64,000 nucleotides of DNA from Brienomyrus brachyistius (taxonomy: Eukaryota; Chordata; Actinopteri; Osteoglossiformes; Mormyridae), in NCBI RefSeq assembly GCF_023856365.1, contig NC_064548.1, positions 4,005,001 to 4,069,000 on the forward strand. The letters are read 5' to 3'. The notes under the pieces were generated by a model that was not told the DNA's origin, made no database searches, and worked only from the letters and a program-made list of their open reading frames with translations. Positions 9,860 through 24,638 of the stretch are shown piece by piece. Position 1 is the stretch's first letter, and the number at the start of each line of letters is the position of its first letter. A program made the translations under genes and the position numbers.

Positions 9860-12639
9860 TGAAGGCTGCCCGGTTTGTGTTCCATGCCTCTGACACAGTC
9901 CGTTAGCAGAGAGCGATGGCACAGCTGTACCTTTGGAAGATGTAGAAATGCTTCCACAATAAACACTAGGGGGAGTATTAAGCAGGTTGCTGGGGATTCT
10001 TTATGAGCTTTGTAGTTTATCCTTTGGAGGGGGTGGTGTCATATAGCCACAGTCACTGCTGACAAGGTGAGTGAGGGCGAGTCCCTTATAGACAATTTTC
10101 TAAACCAGAGTGTAGCCTCAAGGCAAATATGCAGTGTAAAAGTGGGTAGGGCAGCTCCCTGTGGGCTGGGGGGCACAGGTCATGTGGGGGGGGGGGGGTA
10201 ATGGCGTTTCTGACTCTTGATCTTTGAAATACATGCCAATACAGGTCATTTCAGCTGTTAAAATGTAAGTGTATGTTCTGTACTGACTCATGGCATATGG
10301 TTTTGACGGTGTCAATGTCACCACAGTCAGGAAGCCTGTGAAAATGAGAGTGACAGATCCAAGTGGGAGATGTTTTCCGACTCCATGTGTATTCAGTGGT
10401 GTTAAGCAGTCCTTCAGGGGGCTGAGGGGAAGGCCAGGTCCCGGCCACCTGCCTCTCGGCCTCTCCTTCACCTCCCCCTGGCCCCTTCTGCCTGCTGACT
10501 TTCTGTGCCATCCATGTCATGTAGCCATGCTCGTTTCTCTCCTTCCTGCAGCCCTTGCTGAAGTGGACGGTCTGCTGTCACACTCTGGACTGCGGTGTAG
10601 CAAGGAGTTCTGGCCCCCCTGGCAAAATGTCACCTTCAGCCAATCCAGGAGGGAGGAAGTCCATTGGTATATCAGTCCAGGACCCAGGAAAACATACCTG
10701 CACCACCCCCCCCGCCTCGACACACAGGCGACAGCCCTGCCTGGTGGTCTTGGTGGAGTCCAGAGGACGAGTGTAGCTTCTCAACAGCAGCTGGGTCACC
10801 AGCACCATCCCAATGACGTCTTATACGGGACTGATAAGGGCAGCAAACGGCGGACATGACAGCGGCTGAGAAGTGTGGTTGGCGCCGTCGCAAGCAGGAA
10901 TATGATTCTTATCTATTAATGAGGTTTGTGGCAAACACACACAAGGAGAGCAAAGGTCGCCACTTCCATGCATCGAAGGAGAAGACATTAGCATTCTCAG
11001 GACACGTGTCTCAGAAGAGAGACTGAGGATCGTCCTCGCTGGCTCCCCCGTGACAGTCCCCGGGCTTCAAATCTAGGCCTTAATTTGGAATTAGGCAAGA
11101 GGCCTGTTCCCATTCATCACCCACTTGAATCATTTAGCAAATCCAACACGTGGCCAAGGAATTTATAACTGGTCAAACAAATCTGACAATAAAATCAAAA
11201 GCCCGCCATAATTCAGGATTGTAAAATCGAAGAAATACATTGTTCTTCACAATCTACAGGGAGCCCACCTGGAGAGTAATCTTGCTGCCTTTCAGGCAAA
11301 GCCCTTATTGGAAGCTGGGTAGTCATGTGGCGCGGATCATGGCCCTTTGCGGCAGAATTCCTATCAGATCGTCCTCACAATAATCATTGCACCCATGACA
11401 GTGAGTCACCAGAGCATTAAATAGAAGGCAGATGTACATGGACAATAAGGGTTTTCAATTTGTTGTCAACACTGTGGTGTTTCGTTTCAGGCTTTTCCCG
11501 AAGAGCGTCCAGCCCAGAGCCGCCGTGAGCTGAGTGACACATTGCCGAATAACCCCCAGAAGATGGGCGGAAACCAGACACTGGCTTGTTACAGACATGA
11601 TGCATTTCAAAATCCTTGGACAATCTCCCATTTGTTCTTACTCAAAGGTGAGATCTTGTTTGTCTTTATCTGCAAAGGCATAGGAGAGAGCCTGATATTA
11701 GGGCGGGAGGGGGGGGTCGATTAATTTAAATGGAAAAGGTCTGTTTTCTGGGTGGGAAGAATACAGTCAAAATAAATATTGGCGGGTAAACCCCCACTCT
11801 GGACCCCCATTGGTTCCTATTCAGGTGCTCAGAAGATGCCAAAAAGATTAAGCCCAGCCTGGCAAAACAAAACAATAAAGTCCAATTTTTATTGTATATG
11901 CAAGTGAAAACTGCTGGACATTCGGCACGTTGCAAATATGGGACGGGGCTTCACTTCGGCACAAGAAGCCACTGATACTGGTAGCCTAGCTCATTGTCGG
12001 CACATCATCACTCTGCAGACAGCTGTCCCATTTCACACCTCCACCGTACGCACCGGCTTCTGGAAATGATTCCAGTCTCCACGTATCCTGTAGCTTGGAG
12101 TCTGTCACCAGTGGACACCAGTCCTACCCTGCCTCTCCCCTAAAAGACAGCACACCTGGCAGTGTGCTCTCCTAGCAGGCACACATCCTGGGTCCTTAGC
12201 AGGATGGGGCTATCAATGTAGCTGCCTGATTTTCACCGCTGGAGACACGTGTCTGTGCATGTGACAAGGCATTTGTCAGTGTGAATGTGCGAAAACGCTT
12301 CTCCTTTCAGGATACCAATAGAATTTAACGGGATTGGCTGAAAGTGAGACCGCTGGCAGTGTGCCATGTGTCACTATGGATACCGGAAGATGTTACCTGC
12401 TAATATGCAACAGGAGGGGAATATGCTTTAAAAAGGCCCCTTTAAGGAAATTCATGATGGCTGTTCACATGGTCCAGTCTTGCACGTGATGAATCTCCTT
12501 TAACTAGATGTCAGCGCACAAACATCCAGGTGCACAAAGCGCTAGAAGCTGCCAAGTAGCAGGGTTGCAGGGCTGATCCAACCTACCCAAGATCCATCTC
12601 TCGTTTTCTCTCATCCATCATCTACCTGAAAGACAAGCT
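9860..12639. other. Non-coding unique sequence
   Basis: No gene is supported. A G run lies at 10186-10198. The 189-codon + frame at 10290-10859 has overlapping alternatives in other frames and no domain. Sequence at about 11060-11260 is repeat-free with AT-rich homeodomain-like words and could be a conserved non-coding element, which cannot be tested here. Confidence 0.4.
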
Positions 12640-13828
<1,189 letters not shown>

Positions 13829-15870
13829 GTTTCCATTATTATACTCCCCCCACCTCAATCTTTTTTAATTAACATCATATCTTGTACTATTCTGTACCAA
13901 ACATATAAGTGTATTTACGCCTAAGCTGCTTCCCTACTGTTCATGATGAATGTAAAATTTACAGGTGCTAATAATGCTGATAAGAACTGCATATCATAAA
14001 AGACAGGGAAGACCACCTCTGAGGTGGGACTCCTGCTCACGCCCGGCTGCCTGCATCTCCCAGCTCACCTAGGAGTTCATACTGTTCATGGTCAGATTGT
14101 CTCTCTGAGGGGAAGTTCACTCCCGCCACTTTCTGCAGGTTGTAGAAATGACAGACTGACGGCTTGAGGTCAGAGTCATAGTCTCCATTGAGAGGAGTCA
14201 TATAAAGCAGACCTTTAAGATGCAAGTGATATGGGGTTAAGGATGTGAGCTTAGATAGTTCCACCTTCCCCTGTCCCAGCTCCTCACTGTGTGACACAAT
14301 CAAACCATTTTCACACATGAACTCCAGACATTGTCCAGAGAAACAGGTCCAGACATTTTCCGGAGTTGCCCTTTCACACATGTGGCACACAACCGGAGAT
14401 TGTCCGTGTCAGATGTGATCACACCTACCAGAAATACTCCGGCTGGTTTAGATGAGGGATGGTGCTTGGATACAGCATGCAGGAGGCAGGATATGATGCA
14501 AAAAGTATCCTACGGAAACCGCAACGTTTTGTTTACAGCACTATTGATAAGTTCCCAGATCTCATCATCTCTCCAGTCAGCCATGTTCATTAGGGTCTAC
14601 TTTGTTTAATTGGCCCTTCTTCGTCACCCTCAGACTTTTGTCTTCTTCCGTTTTCGTGCCAGACCCATGATAGATGCTTCGTCAACATGCCCACACGGCC
14701 GTGGTGAATACTCCAGCATTGCTCCTGCTCTATTCACACATGGAGGTCAATCAGAAATTACCCAGACTTTGTATTAAGGATCTAGCAGGGTAAAGTCCGT
14801 GTGATGTTCGGTAAGACTGATCCGGACATTTGCATTCATACATACAGCCCCTCTGGTAATGTCTAGAAAAGTCCAGGGCGGCAGTGCATGTCTGAAAGGG
14901 GTTTCAGGTGCATAACTGAAAGCTTGACCATTTCAGCTCCTTAACACATCACTTGCCTCTTGAGTCACAATGCTCTCCATGGTGGTAAGACCCTCCACAC
15001 GTATGAGACTGAGACACATGGGAAGGAATACATCATGAGTGTCAGGCATGAATCCGAAATTCTTGAATTAGTCGGAGCACTTTCTGGGCATATTGCACTT
15101 TTGCCAAAGGGTAAGTCACCCAGCTCGACATTTAATTCCGACAGGAATCATCCTAGCACAGGGTAAACAGCAGTCCGACGTCCAAAAACCCCCCAGGTGA
15201 TACATTTATTGAGCTGAATTTTCCAAATTCCAAATGCTGTCCAGTCTATTGTAACATCATGACTCGTGTTTTTAAAAGGCACATTACACGTGGACAAATA
15301 TTGCACCCCCCCACACGCACAGTGTCAAATCAAGGAAGCTCATAATAATGTACCGGTTCCTCAATTTTCTGTAATCCTTCCTGCACAACACAAACATTTT
15401 CTTTCTCAAAGGCAAATCCCTGTTCTTGAAAGAGAATGAAAAAGTGACGATGTCCAAAATGGCTTCTCACATGGAAATACTGTATAAAAATCCAGGTTAA
15501 ATTAAAAATCAAACCTAGCAGTGAAAGCTTACAGCCTATTCACCTAGCAGACAGGCTGGGCCGAGGATTGGGGTTACCATGAATAGACTTTGACGGAAGG
15601 TCTCAGCTGAGATCTCCGTACTGTAAAATTACTGAGCAAAAATGGAGGTATTGATAGAAAAGGACTTACTGTATCTATGATTTAAATCCTGGAATCAAAC
15701 AAGGACATGTGTATACATGTCTGTATATCTCTGTATCTATGTGTGTCTGTGCCTGTCTGGGGCTCTGTGTGAGATTTACTTGTCCTGTTTCACAGCTTTT
15801 TTCCTTTCCTGGGATTAATGAAAAACGACACCACATCAGTAAGTATCTGTGTCTGTATATGGATGCTTTT
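13829..15870. other. Non-coding region with an unassigned minus-strand open frame
   Basis: A 117-codon minus frame at 14037-14390 is open but matches no family I know. Around 14310-14410 the motif ttcacacatg recurs with ccagacatt and ccggaga words, suggesting a degraded DNA transposon or MITE rather than a gene. Nothing else is identifiable. Confidence 0.35.
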
Positions 15871-15881
15871 GTGTGCGTATG

Positions 15882-15925
15882 CGTCTGTCTGTCTGTCTGT
15901 CTGTCTGTCTGTGTGTCTGTGTGTT
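15882..15925. repeat. (TGTC)n microsatellite
   Basis: About eight tandem gtct/tgtc units are followed by tgtgtgtctgtgtg. Confidence 0.9.
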
Positions 15926-18900
15926 CAAGTGGCAGACAGCAAGTGCTGTTATGGACGCTGCCTGTCCCTCAGCCGCGCTCACTGGCTCTCCATGGTGATT
16001 AAACGAAGCAAACTGTAGCCCTCAGAGACAGTTTCATCACCGCCGATGAGTCATGACCCTGGTCCTTCTTGAGAAGCAGTCAGACGGGGCCACCAAACCT
16101 GCAATTATCATTTGCAGTAAAAGCTGTTGACAGAACCTATTATCATATGATGGCCACTGATCATAACCCCAGTGCTACTAGAGTCTGTTGCACGTTGTTA
16201 AAAAAAAAATTTAACAAAATGTGAGCATAGAGTTGGTTGTTATAAATTTGTGTTTGGCATTACAAATATTTTTGATTCCCCGGGTCATGGGGCTACATTT
16301 TCGACAGAAATCCTCCCCACGAAATGTCAAACATAGCTCTCTGAGAGGCTGCCATTACGAGTTGATGGAAGCTAATCAAAATCAGCAAAGATAACATGTT
16401 TTTCAGCATGTTCTTGACTAGTCTTGGTGTTTGCCCCAGTTGCCTCAACATGTATGTGAGTATCTTAGTAGTCAGACTTCAGTCTTAGCGTTTTCCTGCT
16501 CACTTTGCTAAACCTGCAATTACCTGAGCAGCTCCCAGTCCCCATGGCCCATTCTGTTAGTTGATAGCCTATTATTGGCTTTGTGGAGGCTAATAAAGGT
16601 GAGAACACCTGAGTGATGGAATTGTTCACTTGACGTAATCAGTACAGGTTTAGCACTGATTGAATGATGAAGGTAAAGCAAAATGGAGCCAGTGTTGGAT
16701 CTGCTTCCTGTGAAGTCAGCGTAGAGGTGAGAACACTGCACTCACACTTGAGTTTGGGTGCAGAAGTGAATCCATATTTTACATCCCTGCTGTTTTAGTC
16801 ATGAGGTCCCTGAAGCTGAGACAGAGCTCGATGAAAGATAACTGTTCTAAATTAAAGATCTTACTTAGGTCACCTACATGGGAGGTGGTATGAATCTACC
16901 TGTCACACTGGAGAATAGCTTTCCTCGGGCGGAAGCTGTTTTGGGAGAGCACGGCTAATGAATAACTACTCAGAGGTACACTGGCTGCATTCGAGCTTTA
17001 ATTAGTTGTTTTCATTAGATAGATTAGCTCAAGATCACCATTATGGAAAACGTCACTTCAGTGCATAACTGGAAATGCTCTCACTTGTTCTGCAAGTCAG
17101 TTAATGTAGTTACAGTTATTCACTTATGCTGGCAGCAGAAGCCCTGAAGACATGCATTGCATGCAACACGAATGGTTTTTTTTTTCATGCCGTCATTTAG
17201 TGGACTGATCTATCAGTCCAGCTGTTGGCTATAAAAAAATATTTTCAGTACCTCAGGCTATGAAGCGTTTGTGGGATAATCAGCTTTAATTTGGTATTCA
17301 GAAGCTACTGCCAGATTAATGTCTGCCTATCGAGCTGGACATTTGCATGAGAGAGAGTGGGTTTCTGGCCCCCTTGCAGCATGGAGCCCCGCCAGAGGTG
17401 TAGGCCACGCAAATGACCCCCCTCCCCGCCAGCCCACACTGCTGCTTAGCCAGAAGGATAACAGTGTACTGGGAACATAAGTGTATCCTCGAGACTCTTC
17501 TCCCTCTTTGGTCTAAATAAAAGCAATAATATTTCAGCAAGTGTCTTCAGGCCCCTTTAACAGCCCGCCAAACTTGCCGCCAATCTTAAAACTACTATAT
17601 CACCTTGACAAAAATGAGCTGCCGAGTGTAAGCTTGAGCGTTGAAACGTTCAGGGGAACATCTGAAGGATTTTTTTTTTTTTAAATGAAGATAAAAGCGG
17701 TGTTTGCCTGGACGTAAATCCTGTTCTTTTAGCACTTCTTGCAATCATGTTCTGTTTGTATTATACATGCCAAAGAAGAACACAATGTCTACCATCACCT
17801 TCCAGTCAAGAACACCATTGCCTTCAGTGTTTTTACAGGTGGGAGTAAAATGGAAGAGATTGTAGTATTTTCCCACTTTCCCGTGCACTGTTTATAATTA
17901 TACGCTGGAGAAACTCTACTAGAAGCAATCTACACTGACTGAAATCATAGCCATCTCCAGCAGGCTAGCGCTTGCTAGCAACACCTAAGGTTGCAACAAT
18001 AGTTTGTCTGCCAAGGAGATACTTTTTCCATGGAGACATACATAGTTGGCCATTTTTCCAATTTCCTTAAGTATGTTAGACACCTGGATCCTCAACCAAA
18101 TGCACAATCTGTGTCCTGAGTGAATGGAAGCTGATAGCAATATGTCGTGGAATCTTTGTTGGGTTTTCAATCTGTTTATTCTTGGATGAATCTACTGGCT
18201 GTATATATATGTGTAAGTACGCCCTCTTTAAGTTGTATGATTTTACATATCAAGGCATATATAAACATCAAACATTCGTTTGATCCTCAACTGCTTCTAC
18301 CAAGATTTTGCTTCAACCAACCAGTATGTATGACGAGTCAGATTCGCAGAGTGCTCAGCTGGTAGATCGTAACAAAATCTTTGTCTGGATTTATACTTCT
18401 GCAGATAAGTGACAACACATCCCCACCAAAATGCAGGTCATGTGAGAAAAATGACGTTCAGCTACTTCCATGAGAGAGAAGAAGTTAATTAGCAGCAAAT
18501 TACTACTAATGAAATGTGCTTGATCAGCGCTTCCCTAAGTTGGGGTCACACCAGCAGGGGGGGCTTCCAAGTTTCCAGAGCATGTTAAAAAAAATTAAAA
18601 ACATGAAAAAGAGCAAGCCTTCCCCCCCGGCCATATCTACTGAGGGGATCTTCACCCAAAATGGGGGTTGCGAGACTCAGGCATTGCAATTTTGGGGGTC
18701 GTGGGCTGAACAGTTTGGAACCCATGGATTAGGTGAATCCAAGCCAAACTTTTGGCAATTTGGGGGTCCAGAGGGTTACGTACCATGCTAAGGAGACAAG
18801 ATTACAGCAGTGATCAAGCTGAATTAGAAGGAATAGAAAGAATGAAGGATTTGGAATGAAAGAGAAGAGCAGCCCCCAATCCCACTGAGATGCTGTGACT

Positions 18901-19434
18901 GCCAGACAAAGGCTCTCAAACATCACCGAGATAAGAACATGCTGTATGGAACAGAATTCCTCCAAAACGATGTGAGACACAGATAAACTCATACAGAAAA
19001 CAAGTACTTCAAGTTACTGCTCTTAAAGTTATTGTTTCTAAAAGTGACTAAGTCATGTGATGTTCTACATGTTGCCTGTTCTTCTTGATTCAATAATGAC
19101 AGGACTTTATGTGTTATAGGTTAATCTAATTTTCGGACCTGGGGAGATGATTTTTTAAAATACATCCTAATCTATAAAATCAGAGAATAATAAGGAGAAT
19201 GTCCTTTCATTTCACATCACTGTTTGCTAGATTTTTACTATGTGCTAAAAGTATCTCTGTTAACAAATAACAAAACTATAGTATTAGTAAAAAAACAACA
19301 AAGTTTATCAAACAACTGAACTGACAAATGTGGAGCACTTCTAAAATCAATTCTAATTGAGTGTCACATGGTTGAAGGAAATTAAATGGATTTCTTAATC
19401 ATTCAGATTAGGTAAAACCTGGAGCATTCTTGTC
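15926..19434. other. Non-coding unique sequence
   Basis: No gene or recognisable mobile element was found. Short A or T runs occur at 16200-16209, 17169-17176 and 17670-17682. The stretch 16740-17110 is repeat-free. Open frames are all under 92 codons and lack motifs. Confidence 0.4.
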
Positions 19435-19757
19435 TTGGTAACCTTTGTGAACCTTGTCTTGGTAACTGCCTGCTCCTCCTATCTTCTCCCTCATGTGACC
19501 TTGATGGACCACACCTGGTGCCTGTTTAACCTTATTGGTCTATGTATTACACTAAATACATGTTTTGTCCTGTCATTGTTACCCCGGTCATTGACGTTGT
19601 ACTGTCTTCTTGTCTGTGCCCAGTCCTCCCATTCTGATCCTTTGTGGCCCTGTTTATTTCCAGTCTTGATTTATCCAGTTCAGTAAACCTCCTATTATTT
19701 CTCCACCTTGCCTGCCCCCCGATTCCTTCGTCGCACTGTTCACGACAGCATGGTCAT
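19435..19757 (+). mobile_element. Solo-LTR-like remnant, plus orientation
   Basis: The stretch resembles the other LTR-like repeats of this window read in the forward direction. A pyrimidine-rich U3-like part leads to tgtttaacc and ttattgg, then cagtaaacctcctatt near the polyadenylation position, and it ends gattccttcgtcgcactg followed by cacgaca. Target duplications are not clear and the left end is uncertain. There is no coding capacity. Confidence 0.45.
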
Positions 19758-22700
19758 GACCACCAGGAACAAGCCTGCTGTAGATTAATTATACAATCAG
19801 TAAAGCAGCAGGCGATTATAAATTCCTAAATCAAAAAATGGTTGTAATTTGATTAAATATTCCTTCCTTTACCTGACTTCGGCTTTCAGTCTGAGGTCTG
19901 TAGTTGTCCTGTAAGTTGACACATCCAGAAAACATGAAAAATATTCAAGGGACACCCCATCCCCCCCCACCGGGTCCAGCTCCATTTTAGCGTTTTCCAC
20001 TTCACACATGGTTGTCATCTGGGTGCGTAGCCACTAAGCAGATGACGTCTGATGCATGTGTCTTCACATGAATGTCCATCTTACTGCACGCAGTGAATCG
20101 CTTTGGCACTGCAAATGACGACTGACTGGAAGAGCCGGTCACAGGGCTGGCAGTGGACGTGCTCATGAGCTCGTGTTGAAGGCGTCCAGAATTAACCCCA
20201 AGCAAACCCATCTTTGCTAAATGAAACTCAACCTTCTTCAAAGGAACATCATAAATCGTGCAGTTGCAGAATGCCTGGACACATCTGGAACACAGGAGGA
20301 CTGTAATGCATGTAAACACACAAATACTGCTGGGCAACCTCATGCTAGAAGATGACGATGAAGAAATATGTCATTGCGAAAGATGAATGATGAAGGATTA
20401 TGTAATCTGCCGCATTCTAATGGATATATATACACAATGCCTCATTAAATATAAACATGTGGCATACTTTATTCCATGGTACTACTTGGCATGGGTGGAT
20501 GCGAATAGACTGATTGAGTGTTTTCATGGTACTTGGGTTTCATTCTAAAACAATTAGTCAGGTGGTGGTCTTGGTTTCTTTGGTATGAACTTCAACCAGA
20601 GTGCTGAGGCTGTGGTTGGTGGCTGAAGGAAAGCAATAAACCGAAAGAGATATGAGAGGAAGGAAGCACTTCAGATGTAATACACACAAAAATAAATTCA
20701 GCGCTTTTCGGTAAAAATATGTCCATAAATGAGAGAAAAAAATACAGCTTCATTTACACGTTGCCTAGACCGCGTAATAAAACCCTAATGTTTCATGTGG
20801 AAGAGACTCATAACAACAGGTTCTAATTGTTAATTTTAACTTTTAAATCATTCTAATAGCTAGACAGCCTATCAGAAGCTGGAGCTCAAGAATAGTCATG
20901 TCACATGACCTGTGTACATTCCATCTTTTTCCTCCTGTCTCATCACTCTGACTTTGGTAACACGAGCAGCAGAATGGGTGGTTGTACAGAGTAAGTGAAT
21001 GACTTCCTACTTGGCACCATAAACGGATCCCATATTTCTAACTCAAGATGAGGAGCTGGCAACCCTGACAAAAACCTGGAAATAAAATACTGATGGACTG
21101 AGGCTGGGGAGGAGATTCCAAAGCAACCCGAGCACAGAGCGTTACATTCATAGAGCAGTTATTCACCGAGTCCAGAGTAACACTCACTGGTCAGTCTAAG
21201 AAAGGCTCTGTCGGCTACACCTTGGTCGGAGTGAGGCTGCCGAAACTCATTCGGTCACGGAACTGAAGGCAGCACTGGTGCAGGAAGAGTGAAAATTGAG
21301 CCACTTACAAACCAAACTGAAAGATTATTTACAATTGCCAGCAAACACTCATGATTCTACTTAAAAATAATTAACACTCCGACGTTTACACTCTGATCAC
21401 TTTCATATCAGATAAAACTTCTTCCAAAGTAATTAATCTGGAGTTGGGTCATCTCCCAGACAGGAGAAATGCCAAGAATGTCACATCTACTGAAAGATCA
21501 ACAGAGTGGTCCAGTCATGCTTCCACTTGGCCAGGAGCCCTGTGCTACATAAACACCTTTCCCACAAAGCCAGTCGCACCAACATTCTCTCCTTCACGGT
21601 GTTATAAGGTATTATAAGTATTGTAAGTAGCATAGCATTCATTCAGATCCACGTTACAGGACAAAATACACTTAAGGGCGTGTTTATATTGCCTGAGAGG
21701 GTACAAGAACTGCAGTTTAAGGTTAATTTTAAGACTGGAATTCCAGTAGAATGAATTCATTCGTACCATTCGTAAAAGGCCAACGTATGAGCATGGCGTA
21801 GCATATTGAAAACGCATTATTAGTAGATTATTAAGAGCATGGTTGGTGTGAGACCATGATGGACCCTCTTGGTCTGAGAGGAAATGTGCCGAGACTGAGT
21901 CAGCCACAGCAGACATGCTTCAGTGAAATACTGTGTTTCCGTGGCGCTGAGCAGGAATTTTACCTCTTAAGGACACATTTTTTTCATGATCCATTTCATG
22001 TTCTCATAGACTCTCATGGTTATAAATAGTGTACATAGCAAGGTGTGAAACATTGTGTAAACCGAGGAAAAAATCCCTTAAATAATCTCCACTAACTAAG
22101 CAGCTAACAGGTCAGTGTGTCGATCCGATAGTAAACATCCGGACAGTGTACCAGAGGAACGTAGCCGGTGATGCTTTGCAGTGCGGCATGATCCGTTCTG
22201 CCAGTGAGCACTGGCTCTCCGCTCCTGCTCCCAAACCATAAAAGGGCAGAACCAGCAGCTGCTTCAGCTTCATTCCAGATGTAGGCGAGTGGAAACCGAC
22301 GCGAAAAGTACAATAAATTATTAATACAAGTGAAATAAAATATTTACTTTGCAGATATTCCACCAGTTAAAGATTTGGGGGTCAGTCTGCTCAGGTTTGG
22401 AACCCGACTTTGATAATCGCAAAATCAGTCCTGGAATATTAACCTGTAACTTGCCAATTCAGCAGCAATCTCCTTCAATAATATAGCCTCCAATGCCACA
22501 TTTAAACATTCTTTTTAAAGAAAAATGAACTAATTATACCCCTTTGCACAAACCAGACAGCCGACTCAAGTGCTAAAAAATGTGGGTTCAAACTCTTCTC
22601 TCCAAGTGGGTTGCTTTTCGTATCAGCTGTGTGTCACATTTCCTTACTGCCAGTGTCAATGAAATGTATACAATTGCCTACAGTATCAGGTGGTTCCCTT

Positions 22701-24296
22701 ATGAACGGCTTGAAATCGTTGCTCCTGTGCAATCACAAGTTCATACCAGTGTTGGCAAAAAATATATAATTATACTCACTTTGGATAAAAGCCAACAAAA
22801 TATTAATTTAAATAAGAAACACAACAACCTTTTCAAATGTGTCCTGGTGTTCTTACAGCCTACCCACATGTGTCTGCACTGTTACCAGCACAGATGCTTT
22901 TACAAAGAGAGGTGCAGTGCTGCTGCCTTGACCTGACTCAACTGATTGACATGCCTCACAGGTGATGCATTGATGGGTCATTGGTCCACTGTCAAACAGG
23001 TCAGCTGACTGGGAGGCCCGTCAACGGGGGGGTCTGTCTGAGCAGCCGGCTGGGCTGCGAGATAAGAGCCTCAGACAGGCCGCTCTCCGGATCCCTGTCG
23101 CCGTCAGCTGCCTCTCTGTGCGGACAGCAGGGCGGCATGAGATATGGTCCTTCTCATAGGCCGCTCCCAATCCGCACATAGGGGGAAGGAGGCTAGAGAC
23201 ACCACAGCGGCACCCTGGCATGTGCAGAATCGACCAGGAGGAAATTTACTGGTTCAAACGCGTGTGTGGAGCAATTGATGAGCGTTACCCAGCAAAGGCG
23301 AAACAGCTAATTGTCCATCACACCAGCATCAGCAGCAGCCGTTTACACAAGAAGCACCACACAGTACCCTGTGACGGATGTCTGCAGAGTGAGGCTGTAT
23401 CCCTGCTCCCAGAAATTACTTATTCATGTAGAAAATAACATCAGGTGTTCCTTTCGGTAAAAATTAGCTGCGGACTGAAAAGTGCCCCTTTCAATAAATT
23501 ATTCACTCCTCCAGATGTTGTTCTCTATCCAAATAGAGACTACACTTAATTACCCCACTACTGGTACTCAAAGACTCCCACAGATCATTGGGGGATTCCT
23601 GCTGGCACAAATGCAATATGTATAAAAAGCTTGCCATGTTTACAGTGATGAATGTTTGACCGGGAGTAGCCTCCGGAGACAGATGTCCATGTGGACAGCA
23701 GGAGACGTCATGTGACAGCAGCTTGGAAAGCGCGATGGGAGTGGCCCGCTCGGACACGCAGGCCCGCTGGGATGTGATGCCGCGGAAGCCGGGCCGGAGA
23801 GCTCTAATCAAATACACAGGCGGCGTAACAAGATTTATGGCGCCTCCTACCAGCCGGCTGAGCTGCCGGATGCCGGGCCAACGGCTCTGCTTCCAGGGCC
23901 TCTGTCACCATGCTGTGTGTGCTGCTGCTCTCCAGCTCCCTCAAGTCCCCACCGCAAGACCCATGCCTCATATATGACAAGTAGCTAATGTCCATGTGCA
24001 CAGAGGCCCCGCTACCACAGCGCAGCGATGAGCCAGTCGCTTAGAGCGGTGTGATCCGGTCTCCTAAATACCACCCCGCCACAGAAAAACAGCACAAGAG
24101 CTGATCTCTGTGACATTTTCTCTCTCACGCTGAAAAAGCTAAGCTTAGAAACAAGGTGAAAAATAGGAACAATGGAGAGCATTGTGAAGAAAATGCAGCT
24201 CGTAATTGTATGCTGGGGAACCTAAAATGACCGACATCCTTGATTATCCAGAGTTAGCAGCTCGCTAAGACACTTAAGAAACTGTAAGACCGGAAA
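19758..24296. other. Non-coding region with one candidate small ORF
   Basis: Apart from the minus-strand frame at 20002-20343, no gene is supported. The GC-rich blocks at 23000-23210 and 23700-23960 have no terminal repeats or simple-sequence character and may be conserved regulatory DNA, but this is untested. Confidence 0.4.
20002..20343 (-). CDS. Hypothetical small ORF with signal-peptide-like start
   Basis: This is a single 113-codon frame from ATG 20343 to TGA. An in-frame stop lies ten codons upstream, so the ATG is the first possible start. Residues 1-24 have the shape of a secretory signal: a basic start (MRLP), a hydrophobic stretch ICVFTCITVLLC and a small-residue end VQA. The rest is mixed, with cysteines and a Ser/Thr-rich middle. 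I do not recognise the protein. No splice sites, neighbours or conservation support it, and frames of this length arise by chance in 64 kb. Most likely not a gene. Confidence 0.15.
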   Translation of the reverse strand: MRLPSSICVFTCITVLLCSRCVQAFCNCTIYDVPLKKVEFHLAKMGLLGVNSGRLQHELMSTSTASPVTGSSSQSSFAVPKRFTACSKMDIHVKTHASDVICLVATHPDDNHV

Positions 24297-24481
24297 CAGT
24301 GGTTTTTTTAATTCTTGTCCTGGAGGACGCCCATGCTGGAATGTTTTCACTCCAACCTACACTACTTTCAACCTGCCACATTCATTATTAGCCCATTAAG
24401 GACCATCTGAGCCTGATTAAGGTGGGCTTGGAATGAAAACATCCTGGCAGGAGGTTCGGCAGAAACATCTGAGAAACACTG
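24297..24481. mobile_element. Foldback hAT-type MITE, old copy
   Basis: The ends CAGTGG (24297) and CACTG (24481) are in inverted orientation. Inner arms pair imperfectly: ggaatgttttcactccaacc on the left against ggcttggaatgaaaacatcc on the right. No intact 8-bp target duplication remains. Confidence 0.5.
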
Positions 24482-24638
24482 CTCTAAGCAATCTGAAAAA
24501 ATGCAGCCATCACTGGTGGAACCTGGACACTTTGACACATCTTAGGAAGACACTCTAACTGCGCAGAACTGAGCATGGGGTCCTGGAGTTAAGCTTGCAA
24601 TCTGCTCTGACCTAAATAATATTTCTTAACAATTTGAG

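Noticed and set aside
10290..10859. 189-codon plus-strand frame
   Set aside because: The longest unassigned frame, but overlapping frames on both strands are also open, no motif is seen and codon use looks random.
14037..14390. 117-codon minus frame
   Set aside because: No recognisable family; adjacent repeated ttcacacatg and ccagacatt words suggest a decayed mobile element. Not strong enough to call.
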